Shown: positions 27,971-36,994 of the stretch, one piece after another
How the letters are laid out: every line of letters starts with the position of its first letter
Numbering within the stretch: the stretch's first letter is position 1
Source of the DNA: Candidatus Poribacteria bacterium
Lineage (GTDB): Bacteria; Poribacteria; WGA-4E; WGA-3G
Reading direction: 5' to 3'
NCBI GenBank assembly: GCA_028821605.1
Contig: JAPPFM010000041.1
Location: 186,001 to 250,000, forward strand
DNA: 64,000 nt
The notes under the pieces: model-generated
What the model was told of the DNA's origin: nothing
The model's input: only the letters and a program-made list of their open reading frames with translations
The model's database searches: none
Program-made: the position numbers and the translations under genes

Positions 27971-29158
27971 ATGGACAAACCGAAACTTCTCCTACTGTTC
28001 TTAACCCTATTTTTTGTGATGCTTGGGTTTGGCATCATCATTCCGAACCTCGCTTATTACGCCAAAGATATTGGGGCAACTACCACTGAAATCGCTATAC
28101 TAATGTCTATCTATTCCGGCATGCAGCTACTGTTTGCACCACTCTGGGGTAGATTATCGGACAAACACGGCAGAAAACCTTTGATTCTGCTCGGATTGCT
28201 TGGGAATGCCATTGCCTTGGTCGGATTTGGATTGGCCAAGGCTTATGTGTGGCTTTTCATTGCTCGTAGTGCAGCGGGTATCGCTTCAGCGGCGGTGTTG
28301 CCGAGTGTAATGGCTTACGTTGCCGACGTTACCACAACAGAGGAACGCGGCAGAGGGATGGGGTTAATGGGTGCGGCGATGGGACTCGGTTTCATTCTCG
28401 GACCGGCAATTGGCGGTATCATGGGAAGGCATGATATGCCGTTCTTTGTTGCTGGCGGTCTGTCGCTACTCACTTTTCTCTTTGCATTCGTTTTACTTCC
28501 AGAATCGCTTCAGAAAGGTCTCATAGGTGAGGAACATGAAGATCGGCATGAATGGGTCTCTCCGCGTGAAATCTTTCGCCAGACGACTTTGAGATCGCCG
28601 CTTACGCCCCTTTTTCTGGTTGCCTTCTTCTCTACCTTCAGTTTCGCAGGATTGGAGATGACTTTTCCGCTTTTCATCGAAGCGGGTTGGGACTATGGAG
28701 AACGGGAGATGGGGTGGATGTTTATGGTCATGGGCGCGATTGTTGTGCCATTGCAGGGTGGATTGCTTGGAAAATTAATTAATAAATTTGGGGAGCGGCG
28801 AATTATTCTTACCGGATTACTGCTCAACGCGCTCGGTATCGTGCTACTGATCGCAGCTTACTCCTTCGCATCGCTGACTTTGTATCTCACCATTGCTGGT
28901 ATCGGTAATCAGTTGATCCGTCCGACGAATACATCATGGATTTCCAAGCAAACTCAGATTGGTCAAGGCGCAGCTATCGGTATTATGGATGCTTTTTTAA
29001 GTTTAGGACGCATTTTGGGACCACTGCTCGGCGGGTGGCTCTATGCGAAAGAGGCGTATCCTTACGTAGTGCTGGCGGGCATCTTGGTGATTGCAACGCT
29101 CTGTCTCTATTTCCCCTTACGGCGAATTAAAAATGAAATTGCATATACCTCACGATGA
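27971..29158 (+). CDS. MFS transporter, TetA/drug-resistance type
   Basis: A 395-residue, roughly 12-helix inner-membrane carrier. The Major Facilitator signature GRLSDKHGRKPLI lies after helix 2, and helix 4-5 shows RSAAGIASAAVLPSVMAYVAD, then GPAIGGIMG (motif C, GPxxGG), typical of the proton-antiport drug exporters DHA1/TetA. A probable drug or metabolite exporter; the substrate is unknown. A consensus promoter drives it alone. It ends 65 bases from the convergent FG-GAP gene. Confidence 0.88.
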   Translation: MDKPKLLLLFLTLFFVMLGFGIIIPNLAYYAKDIGATTTEIAILMSIYSGMQLLFAPLWGRLSDKHGRKPLILLGLLGNAIALVGFGLAKAYVWLFIARSAAGIASAAVLPSVMAYVADVTTTEERGRGMGLMGAAMGLGFILGPAIGGIMGRHDMPFFVAGGLSLLTFLFAFVLLPESLQKGLIGEEHEDRHEWVSPREIFRQTTLRSPLTPLFLVAFFSTFSFAGLEMTFPLFIEAGWDYGEREMGWMFMVMGAIVVPLQGGLLGKLINKFGERRIILTGLLLNALGIVLLIAAYSFASLTLYLTIAGIGNQLIRPTNTSWISKQTQIGQGAAIGIMDAFLSLGRILGPLLGGWLYAKEAYPYVVLAGILVIATLCLYFPLRRIKNEIAYTSR

Positions 29159-29222
29159 TCGTATCCCTACGTATCAGTTGTGAGGTGAAAGGTTAGAAAC
29201 CTTCCTAATGAAGATTACCCCT

Positions 29223-32200
29223 CTACTCCACTGTATTACCTCCTAAAGGTGGTAAACGGTGCTCAACGCGCCGCGTGTTATACTTAAGCTGATACTGCTG
29301 ATGCACTTCGTCATCCGGATAATGCTCAGTTTCAGGATAGGGATAGGCAGACATCCCGTGAAACGGCAGCGGTTCAACCGTTTGCGATGTGAGCGTATTG
29401 ATGTCGCCATCTTTGTCCCAACCGTCGCTATAGAGAATAAAATCGCGTACCCATCCCGGTTTTAATTCGGGGAGACGTGCAGCATCAAATTCTACTGTGA
29501 TTTCATCCCCAGCATTGAGAATAACGTACATATCGTCAACTTCCTGCAACAACGGATTGACATCGCCATAACGGGTATAATACCCAGCGAGGTCACGCCA
29601 CTGCGCCTCTGTTGTCACCTTTTGGTAATCGAATAGGTGCGGCGCGTGTGGATTCGGACGATACATCTCAGAGAAACCTCGGTAGTGTAAATCTGCGCTG
29701 TCTGGATTCAGCGTTGTTACCTCCATCGGTACATCTTGTGTGCCGACAGTGAAAAATGCCGCATCCCAGTAAATCTGCATATCAGTTTCGATCCGAACAT
29801 GCCGGTCATTCGACAGAAATTTGCCGGTCAAATCAACCGTGATAGTCTTGTTTTTACCAGCGGGTAACCCTATCATATCAATAACGGTTTTCCATTCTCC
29901 CGCTTTGTCCTTTACTGCAACTGAGGGGAAACTCGGATTAATTTCAGGATTCTGGAACAGCGCGACATTGATACTGGTATCCGTCGGAAAAATCCATCCA
30001 CTGAGGAAGAGTGTCACTGGTGTGTCGTTCGACACATCGCCGAGGTCAAGGACAATCGCATGCGGTTCAACAACACCTTGATAAGGACCGGGTGCGTGTT
30101 CAACAGCATAGTGATAATCGAACGTTTTCAGGGCATCGGATACATCTTTACCGCGGTGATCGACAGCAGATTTCGGAAACAGTTTCTCGGCAACACCGTA
30201 GACCTTGAATTCTGCAAACGGTGGTGGCGTGTATTGTTCGTTTACAAAGATGTCAGTGTCTGCTGGATGATCAACGGCTATGAGTTTGACCTCATCGAAA
30301 TAAGCGGTTTCCCACAATTCCTCTGTAATCTGAATAGAGTATTTGCCTGATTTCGGTTGTATCTGCGTCTCTGAAATTTTCACAAAATCCTTTGTTTCAT
30401 CGGGTGCGACGAATCCCATCGAGGTAACGAGTCCCAACGGTGCGCGCCAGAGCAGGTCGGTGACGAATTGATACCGCTCACCGTCGTAGACATAGAGGAA
30501 CGGACAGGAACCTTTCAATACCTGTTTTTCCAAAATACGTTGGTTCGCTTGGGGTTGGACAACGTTCTGTGGCACACCGTTCGTCCAGACGACGCGAACA
30601 ACATCCGCAGTGTCAGACGCTCCTAATCCAAAATGGGAGACTTGTCCCGTTACATATCGTAGTTGATACAGACCACCGACTTTCACCTCTAATTTCGAGC
30701 CGATGCCATCTCTATTGACCTTGTTATTTCCTGCAGTGATGCCCTCCAATCGCACCTGTATCCAGTTGTTTTTGTTTCCACCCTCGTTTTGCAAGGCGCG
30801 GAGTTGTCCATCGTCGTTGATGAAAAAGAGGTCGAGATCGCCATCGTTATCATAATCACCGACAGTTCCAGCCTTAGCACTCAGGAGAAGTGCACCACTC
30901 GTAGGAGTGATTGATCCTATCAACGGGTAGGGTTCGTCAAACATCGCTATGCTACCACCGTTCCGAAACAGGAACATTCCGTCTTGCCCGCTAACCCATA
31001 CGTCAACAAACCCATCGTTATCGTAGTCAATGTTTCTCAATAGAGCAGGCGGGAGATCTTGCACACTTGTCGGCAAATCCGGCTCGCTGACAAAACTCCC
31101 ATCCCCTTTATTAAGGTAGAGATAGGTAAAATCTGCTGTAGCCAAGAACAGGTCGAGATCGCCATCATTGTCATAATCACCCGCAGTAGCTGTGGTATAA
31201 CGCATATCCTGCGGAATCCCCGTTTCACCCGAAACCGCACGGAGTTTTCCTTGACGGAGATTATCGAAGAGTGTGCATCCTGTTCCGTGATGTGTAACAA
31301 AAATATCTATATCTCCGTCGTCATCAAAATCGGCAGAGAGGACTTCGGTAGGTGTCCGTTGCACCGGGGACGGGTCGTCTGCATCTGTTGTTACAAAGGT
31401 TTGCTCGCTAACGTCTATGAACCCTTTATTGCCGTTATTCTGATACATGGTGATATGAGTCCGTCCTGAAAAGAGATCAAGATCGCCATCATGGTCGAAA
31501 TCAACAGGAAGGAGCACACCGGTCTCGAATTCTGCCTTCTGATGTTGGGCAAGGGGTGATGTTATCCATTTTCCGTCTGCCTCCATTCGGAGAGACGTTA
31601 TGCCTTCACGGGTTTGCAGTAGAAATTCTTGTGTCCCATCCTTATCCAGATCTGCGAACGCAACGGTGTGCGGCTGTAAAGCCTGTTGTTCCAATATCTC
31701 TTGAACCTGCTGGACGGCGACAAACTTCCCACCCGTATTTTGGAAGAGCATTCCCGTGAGTGTTGTATAGAGATCCAAATTTCCATCGCCATCGTAGTCG
31801 ATCAGCGCAACATCTGTAGAACTCGTAGGCACACCTTCCACTTCAGCAAGTCCAATTTGCTCGGTGACATCCACAAAATCCACCGTAATCGGCGCGTCTT
31901 GTTTAGCAGTGATCCGAGCCTGAAACCCCGGAGCAAACGACTCTATCGGATGTCCACGGATGTTGGTTACCAATTCGCCGATGCCTTGCTGGTAGCGCGG
32001 ACTTGCCCGATGGACGTTCTCAAAAATTCGCATATTGAGTGTAGCGAGTTTTAGGTCGCCTTGCGCTATTGCGTCTATTCCTTGTGTAAGATATTCGAGT
32101 TTGTCTGGGTCAGTATCGCCTAAAAGGAGCATCAGTTCCTGACAGAGTTTTCCGGCAGCTTCCATTTGCCCCTGTGCCAACAACGTCTGCGTCAACTTCA

Positions 32201-32762
32201 ATAGCACGACAACATTCACCGGTGAACGGGCGTGAAGTTCCTGCAGATGTCGAGCTGCTTCCCGCTGCGCTTCTGGATCGTTCCGCTGTGCGAGATAGTG
32301 GCGAACCAGTTTGTAACGAAACTCCAATTCGTCGGGTGCCAAACGCACGGCTTCCTTCATCGCCTCTACGGCTAAATCACGCTTCCCTTCTTGTAGTTCA
32401 TAGACCTCAGACAGGATGAAGTGTAATTGGCTGTCCATCGGTGCGACAGCGATGCCGCGCTTGACCCACTCTTCGGCAGTATCCACTTGTTGTAAGCGCA
32501 AGTATGCGACAGCAAGATTGCCATAACCGATCGCTTCGTTAGGCAGCAATTCAATAAGTGTCGTAAACGCTTCGACCGCCTTTGAGGGTTGTGATTCTTC
32601 GAGATAAGCCAACCCTAAATTCTGCTGTTGGATCGCCTTTTCAATAATTTGGCTGCTATCTGTTTCCTGTGCATTCACCGTCCAGATAGCAAAAAAGCAC
32701 ATTAGGAGCAGCGCACACTGCCCACATTTTCTTATATCAGGAGACGCGAATCTAAATCTCAT
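29223..32762 (-). CDS. Secreted TPR/FG-GAP (VCBS)/ASPIC-UnbV protein
   Basis: A 1179-residue exported protein. A signal peptide (LLLMCFFAIWTVNAQ) is followed by about four TPR units (about 40-220). Seven or eight FG-GAP/VCBS calcium-binding repeats follow, marked by DYDGDGNLDLY, DFDHDGDLDLF, DFDDDGDIDIF and DYDNDGDLDLF (about 310-650). An ASPIC/UnbV region (NNWIQVRLEG and GIGSKLEVKVGG) comes next, with a further 400-residue beta-rich C-terminus. FG-GAP repeats fold as a beta-propeller that binds Ca2+ and ligands; related CRTAC1-like proteins are frequent in Poribacteria and Planctomycetes. An extracellular adhesion role is inferred. Its start overlaps the stop of the small gene upstream by four bases. 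Confidence 0.9.
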   Translation of the reverse strand: MRFRFASPDIRKCGQCALLLMCFFAIWTVNAQETDSSQIIEKAIQQQNLGLAYLEESQPSKAVEAFTTLIELLPNEAIGYGNLAVAYLRLQQVDTAEEWVKRGIAVAPMDSQLHFILSEVYELQEGKRDLAVEAMKEAVRLAPDELEFRYKLVRHYLAQRNDPEAQREAARHLQELHARSPVNVVVLLKLTQTLLAQGQMEAAGKLCQELMLLLGDTDPDKLEYLTQGIDAIAQGDLKLATLNMRIFENVHRASPRYQQGIGELVTNIRGHPIESFAPGFQARITAKQDAPITVDFVDVTEQIGLAEVEGVPTSSTDVALIDYDGDGNLDLYTTLTGMLFQNTGGKFVAVQQVQEILEQQALQPHTVAFADLDKDGTQEFLLQTREGITSLRMEADGKWITSPLAQHQKAEFETGVLLPVDFDHDGDLDLFSGRTHITMYQNNGNKGFIDVSEQTFVTTDADDPSPVQRTPTEVLSADFDDDGDIDIFVTHHGTGCTLFDNLRQGKLRAVSGETGIPQDMRYTTATAGDYDNDGDLDLFLATADFTYLYLNKGDGSFVSEPDLPTSVQDLPPALLRNIDYDNDGFVDVWVSGQDGMFLFRNGGSIAMFDEPYPLIGSITPTSGALLLSAKAGTVGDYDNDGDLDLFFINDDGQLRALQNEGGNKNNWIQVRLEGITAGNNKVNRDGIGSKLEVKVGGLYQLRYVTGQVSHFGLGASDTADVVRVVWTNGVPQNVVQPQANQRILEKQVLKGSCPFLYVYDGERYQFVTDLLWRAPLGLVTSMGFVAPDETKDFVKISETQIQPKSGKYSIQITEELWETAYFDEVKLIAVDHPADTDIFVNEQYTPPPFAEFKVYGVAEKLFPKSAVDHRGKDVSDALKTFDYHYAVEHAPGPYQGVVEPHAIVLDLGDVSNDTPVTLFLSGWIFPTDTSINVALFQNPEINPSFPSVAVKDKAGEWKTVIDMIGLPAGKNKTITVDLTGKFLSNDRHVRIETDMQIYWDAAFFTVGTQDVPMEVTTLNPDSADLHYRGFSEMYRPNPHAPHLFDYQKVTTEAQWRDLAGYYTRYGDVNPLLQEVDDMYVILNAGDEITVEFDAARLPELKPGWVRDFILYSDGWDKDGDINTLTSQTVEPLPFHGMSAYPYPETEHYPDDEVHQQYQLKYNTRRVEHRLPPLGGNTVE

Positions 32763-33022
32763 GCATTTTCCTCTTTCTGAATATCGTCTGCGGCTTCTCG
32801 GACTGCCTGTTGTATACTGTTCTGCCTAAGTTTGAGTGAGTCCTCAAGCTGTTTGAGATGGAGAAGCCACGATTGCTTAGAATCGCCTTCCTCCTCGCCA
32901 AATCCGTTTGTCATGGAGAGTCGAATATATTTCAACCGTTCTGTCTGTAAAATCTTCATCTGGGCATCGTAGTCCTCAATCCCAGATTCCAACAGAGAAA
33001 TCAGTTCACGAATCTTTTCCAA
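32759..33022 (-). CDS. Small coiled-coil protein
   Basis: An 87-residue soluble protein (M/L)EKIRELISLLESGIEDYDAQ with long charged helices and no recognised domain. The start is set at TTG 33022 because AAGGAG lies eight bases upstream; an ATG-led frame from 33067 has no such site. Its stop overlaps the FG-GAP gene start (ATGA), implying translational coupling. Function unknown. Confidence 0.6.
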   Translation of the reverse strand: MEKIRELISLLESGIEDYDAQMKILQTERLKYIRLSMTNGFGEEEGDSKQSWLLHLKQLEDSLKLRQNSIQQAVREAADDIQKEENA

Positions 33023-33187
33023 TGTATGTCTCCTTTTAGGTTGTGTTTTAACAATTAGGTGTATCAAGGCAATATGTAAAAATAGTTTATCTTATTTTAT
33101 ATTTGTAATCAAATGAAAATTCGGTGGAAACCGCGATGAGGAGGCGGATATTTATGGGTTGGTATGACACTACTTTTCAGGTTTTCG

Positions 33188-33216
33188 TTGCGTTTTCGGG
33201 TGGAAAGGCGTATAAT
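33188..33216 (+). promoter_or_regulatory. Promoter for the ATPase/PIN pair
   Basis: TTGCGT at 33188-33193 and TATAAT at 33211-33216 are spaced by 17 bases. The predicted start at about 33223 gives a 17-base leader containing GGAGGG before the ATG. Confidence 0.6.
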
Positions 33217-33239
33217 AGGGTTAACACGGAGGGACGGAA

Positions 33240-34526
33240 ATGATTACACATATACGGATGAAGAACTTCAAATCGTGGCGAGATAGTGACATAGTGAAAC
33301 TTGCGCCACTGACAGGCTTTTTTGGGACAAACAGTTCTGGTAAAAGCAGTCTGTTGCAGATGCTACTATTGCTCAAACAGACTGTTGGTAAGGGTGAGGT
33401 TCTTTTCTTCGGGGACGAAAAATCTCTTGTTAATCTTGGCAATTTCCAAGAGGTGGTTCATGGACATGAAGTAGGTAATGAACTGTACTTAGGTCTGAGT
33501 GGCAAACTCAGCCACACCGTTCCTTATAATTTTGTTACTACTCACTGGCAAATGCTTAATTTTTCTTTTGACACTGTTATCCGAGAAGTTGAGGGAAATC
33601 AAGTTATTAAAGATTTCCGATACAGAAGTTTAACTAGTCCTGCGACAGTCGTTTGGGAAAATAATAATCTTTTTCTTAGCAATCGAAACTCAATACCAAT
33701 CCATGTCCAAAATTGTTATGGTCTACCATCACCCGAAAATTCTGATGTTCCAGAAGTTCTAACCCGATTTACATCTGTATTTGAGGAACTGTTTTCCCAG
33801 GTTTATTATCTTGGTCCAGCCCGTGCTTACCCAAAACGTTGTTATCAATGGGAAGGGGTTCATCCAAAAGATATCAATTTGTGGGGAGACGAAACGATTG
33901 ACGCTCTTCTCTCAGCTCGCGTGCGGCAGTTGAAAACTTCCAATAAGGAAAGTGGTGTCCCCATTGAGAATCGGATTTCAGAATGGCTTCAAAGGATGGG
34001 GTTCGCTCATTCTTTTTCGCTTGGACCTAGCGGATCCTTAGATAATAACAACTACGAGGTTCGCATCCAACATAGTTCTGGTGGAGTCAAAGTAACGCTA
34101 GCAGACATAGGCTATGGAGTAGCACAATTTTTACCGGTTCTTGTTTTGTGTTATTATGTCCCAGTAGGATCAACATTAATTCTGGAAGAACCTGGAACTC
34201 ACCTTCACCCGAAAGCACAAGCCGATCTCGCTGACCTCTTGATAGAAGTTATCACCGAACGCAACCTCCAAATTTTGGTAGAAAGCCATAGTGAACATCT
34301 ATTAACCCGTCTGCAATTGCGAATTGCAGAAGAAAAGATTTCTGCCGATGAGACAGCACTCTATTTTTGCGAAAACGAGAATGGAGCTTCTAATATTAAT
34401 CCGCTTGACATGGATGAACTCGGTAACATCAAGAACTGGCCCAAAAACTTTTTTGGCAACGTGAGAGGGGACCTCGTTAAAATGAAACGAGAACAGATGA
34501 AACGTCAAAAGAAAGAAGAGGATTGA
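33240..34526 (+). CDS. OLD-like/DUF3696-type AAA ATPase
   Basis: A 428-residue ABC-class ATPase. It starts with MITHIRMKNFKSW, then Walker A GTNSSGKSS (about 30-38). The C-terminal half carries the signature-like region, Walker B LILEEPGTHLHP (about 316-327) and the His switch LVESHSEHLL. The Lys-rich tail after NFFGNVRGDLVKM is typical of DUF3696 proteins. There is no TOPRIM domain, so it is not a full OLD nuclease. A GGAGGG site and its own promoter lie upstream. It overlaps the PIN-like gene by one base (TGATG). Such ATPases usually act as sensor/activator of a separate toxic effector in phage defence; this function is inferred from pairing. Confidence 0.85.
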   Translation: MITHIRMKNFKSWRDSDIVKLAPLTGFFGTNSSGKSSLLQMLLLLKQTVGKGEVLFFGDEKSLVNLGNFQEVVHGHEVGNELYLGLSGKLSHTVPYNFVTTHWQMLNFSFDTVIREVEGNQVIKDFRYRSLTSPATVVWENNNLFLSNRNSIPIHVQNCYGLPSPENSDVPEVLTRFTSVFEELFSQVYYLGPARAYPKRCYQWEGVHPKDINLWGDETIDALLSARVRQLKTSNKESGVPIENRISEWLQRMGFAHSFSLGPSGSLDNNNYEVRIQHSSGGVKVTLADIGYGVAQFLPVLVLCYYVPVGSTLILEEPGTHLHPKAQADLADLLIEVITERNLQILVESHSEHLLTRLQLRIAEEKISADETALYFCENENGASNINPLDMDELGNIKNWPKNFFGNVRGDLVKMKREQMKRQKKEED

Positions 34527-35056
34527 TGAAGGCTGTTGTCATAGATACAAATGTTATTTTAGCTGCAAAGGGTATGTCTGAACAAGCGTGGCCAGAGTGT
34601 GTAGTAGCATGTCAAGAACGATTAGATCGTATTATTGATGGTCCAGAAAAGGTGGTTATTGACGATGATTGGATAATTCTGGGTGAATATGATACTTACC
34701 TTGAAGACGATGACTTAACCACAGATGATCGAATCAGCGAGCACTTTTTGGAATGGTTCATCCGTAATTATGAAAATTCGGAACAGTGTGTTCAGGTAAC
34801 TATTACACCAACGCAAGACGAGCAAGGTTTTGAAGATTTACCCAGTGCTTTTAGGAACTTTGATTCGGACGATAAAAAATTTATTGCTGTAGCAGTCGCG
34901 TACGAGAACGTTCATCAACAGAAAGCACCAATCTTACAAGCAGTAGACAGTCAATGGTATGGATTCCGTGAGACGTTCCTTCAGAATGGCTTGATAGTTG
35001 AATTTGTCTGTGGGGAAAACATCCGCTATTTGTATGAAAGACGAGAGGAAAATTGA
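34526..35056 (+). CDS. PIN-like nuclease paired with the ATPase
   Basis: A 176-residue protein with the PIN-fold pattern. An N-terminal VVIDTNVIL (Asp7) is followed by a central acidic region, then NFDSDDKKFIAVAVAY and a C-terminal AVDSQWYGF. These give the spaced acidic residues of a Mg2+-dependent RNase. The start at ATG 34526 shares a base with the ATPase stop, so the two are coupled. No antitoxin-like partner is visible. An RNA-cleaving effector controlled by the ATPase is the natural reading, but nuclease activity is inferred from the fold pattern only. Confidence 0.65.
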   Translation: MKAVVIDTNVILAAKGMSEQAWPECVVACQERLDRIIDGPEKVVIDDDWIILGEYDTYLEDDDLTTDDRISEHFLEWFIRNYENSEQCVQVTITPTQDEQGFEDLPSAFRNFDSDDKKFIAVAVAYENVHQQKAPILQAVDSQWYGFRETFLQNGLIVEFVCGENIRYLYERREEN

Positions 35057-35128
35057 AATTTCAACGTCCGTTCTTGATTCTCCCGAAGTTAAGCAAAATT
35101 TAATATCATGACCTAACCTCAAACAAAA

Positions 35129-35977
35129 ATGCGTCGTAATTACCACCTCTTGATACTCCTCTTCCCCGTTATATTCTGGCTTGTCTGCTTCTTCCTGCTC
35201 CCGCTTGTGTCAGTGTTCATTTATAGTTTTCTGGAACGCGGGACGTACGGCGGTGTCCAATGGAATTTCACACTGGAAAACTACACGCGTTTGTTTGATG
35301 GACTGTATCTCGGTATCCTCTGGAGATCAGTCTCAACGGCACTGGTCTGCACTGCGATCTGCCTACTCCTCGGTTACCCGTTCGCCTACTATCTGGCACA
35401 CTATAAACCGAAACACCGAAGCATCTTACTACTACTTGTCGTCGTTCCGTTCTGGACGAACTTCCTTATCCGAACTTATGCGTGGGTTCTCATTTTACGT
35501 ACAGAAGGACTCATGAACAGCCTTCTGGGATCGGTATTTCCTAATTGGAGTCCATTGGAACTGCTGAACACACCGCTCGCTGTGCAGATAGGGCTTGTTT
35601 ATGGATACCTACCGTTTATGATACTCCCCTTGTATGCAGCATTGGAACAATTGGATATGTCCCTGCTTGAAGCCGCGCAAGATTTAGGTGCATCTCCGCG
35701 GCGTGCATTTTGGCACGTAACGGTGCCGCTCAGCCTCCCTGGCATCCTCGCCGGATCCATGTTAGTGTTTATCCCGACGGTAGGTGCGTTCCTAACGCCA
35801 GACCTCCTCGGTGGCGGAAAAGTGAGTTATATCGGGAATGTCATTGAACGACAATTCAAAACGGCACGAGATTGGCCCTTCGGTTCTGCACTTTCGTTCA
35901 TGCTCATGGGGATAGTTCTTGTCGGTACGGTGCTGTATTTCCGCGCTTTACAACAGGATGAGCCTAACTCAACTTAA
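35129..35977 (+). CDS. potB: Spermidine/putrescine-type ABC transporter permease PotB
   Basis: A 282-residue inner-membrane permease, about six helices. It starts MRRNYHLLILLFPVIFWLVC. The EAA loop that contacts the ATPase is EAAQDLGASPRRAFWHVTVP near residue 190. It forms the first half of a PotB/PotC pair that moves polyamines or similar ligands across the inner membrane. No PotA ATPase or PotD binding protein is in the window. Only an A-rich tract precedes the start. Orientation and order (B then C) match the usual operon, but 134 bases separate the two genes. Confidence 0.85.
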   Translation: MRRNYHLLILLFPVIFWLVCFFLLPLVSVFIYSFLERGTYGGVQWNFTLENYTRLFDGLYLGILWRSVSTALVCTAICLLLGYPFAYYLAHYKPKHRSILLLLVVVPFWTNFLIRTYAWVLILRTEGLMNSLLGSVFPNWSPLELLNTPLAVQIGLVYGYLPFMILPLYAALEQLDMSLLEAAQDLGASPRRAFWHVTVPLSLPGILAGSMLVFIPTVGAFLTPDLLGGGKVSYIGNVIERQFKTARDWPFGSALSFMLMGIVLVGTVLYFRALQQDEPNST

Positions 35978-36111
35978 CTGCCTCCGTTAGAGGAAATAAA
36001 ATTAGCCAAGGACTGTAGCCTATAGCCGAAGGCGAAGGCGGATTCTTGAATGCATCGCCTATTATCTCAGGCAACCTGACAGCTCCCGATAGGGCAAAAT
36101 TAAAATAAAAA

Positions 36112-36900
36112 ATGAAACGAATTCTTGAAGCCAACATAGGATTAGTTTTCCTATTCCTTTATGTCCCGATCTTAGCGGTCGTGGTGTTCTCGTTCAACAG
36201 CGGCGAGCAGATCTCCGTTTGGGAAGGATTCACGTTCGGTTGGTATGCGAAACTGTTTGAAGATGACGCACTATGGCGTGCCTGTAGAAATAGCCTTATG
36301 GTAGCAGGCGTTGCCACTGTCATCGCTACTGTTATTGGAACGGCAGCTGCGCTCGCGATAGAACGATATAGGTTCCGTTTCCGAACCGCGCTCGTGCGGT
36401 GCCTCTACCTGCCGATTATCATTCCAGACATCGTGCTGGCGATTGCGTTATTGACGTTTTATGTGCAAGCCCGTATCCCGTTGGGTTTAATCACGGTGAT
36501 TATAGCACACGGTGTTTTCAACATCGCGTACGTTACCATTGTCGTGCGGGCGCGTCTACAAGGCTATGATAATACCTTAGAAGAGGCGGCTCGCGACCTT
36601 GGCGCGAATGAATGGCAGACGTTTTGGCGGATAACGCTCCCTCTCATCGCTCCCGGAATTATCGGCGGTGCGTTGCTTGCCTTCACGCTTTCTATAGATG
36701 ACTTTGTCATCACGTTCTTCACCGCTGGTGTCGGTTATACGACCCTGTCTGTGCATATCTATTCGTTGTTGAAGTTCGGTATCACACCAAAAATCAACGC
36801 GATCTCGACGATGCTATTGGCGAATTCAATCGTATTTATTTTGCTGTTCTCATGGTTCCAAGGCAGTGCTACAACCCCTCAAAAACAGGATGCACAATAG
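36112..36900 (+). CDS. potC: Spermidine/putrescine-type ABC transporter permease PotC
   Basis: A 262-residue inner-membrane permease with about six helices, following PotB. The EAA loop is EAARDLGANEWQTFWRITLP near residue 160, and the C-terminal region fits PotC (DDFVITFFTAGVG). Together with PotB it forms the membrane channel of an ABC importer. The 134-base gap before it is unusually long for a pot operon, with no ORF or clear promoter. Partner ATPase and binding protein are absent here. Confidence 0.87.
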   Translation: MKRILEANIGLVFLFLYVPILAVVVFSFNSGEQISVWEGFTFGWYAKLFEDDALWRACRNSLMVAGVATVIATVIGTAAALAIERYRFRFRTALVRCLYLPIIIPDIVLAIALLTFYVQARIPLGLITVIIAHGVFNIAYVTIVVRARLQGYDNTLEEAARDLGANEWQTFWRITLPLIAPGIIGGALLAFTLSIDDFVITFFTAGVGYTTLSVHIYSLLKFGITPKINAISTMLLANSIVFILLFSWFQGSATTPQKQDAQ

Positions 36901-36952
36901 CGGGTCTAACAACTGAGGCGTAAAACATCTCGCAAATTTGTGTTGGTTGTGG

Positions 36953-36958
36953 TATAAT
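36953..36958 (+). promoter_or_regulatory. Extended -10 promoter for alr
   Basis: TATAAT directly preceded by TGG forms an extended -10 element. No good -35 box is present at the usual distance. The predicted start leaves a leader of about 30 bases before ATG 36995. Confidence 0.5.
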
Positions 36959-36994
36959 TTTCCTGTTGACGCTGTAAAGTTAAAAAAAGACGAT

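Noticed and set aside
29159-29222. Hairpin AAGGTT/AACCTT as a bidirectional terminator between the MFS and FG-GAP genes
   Set aside because: The stem is only about 6 bp and no T-run follows on either strand.
36001-36111. Possible REP-like element in the potB-potC gap (repeated AGGCGAAGG-type bases)
   Set aside because: Only short imperfect repeats are visible and no symmetrical structure could be supported.
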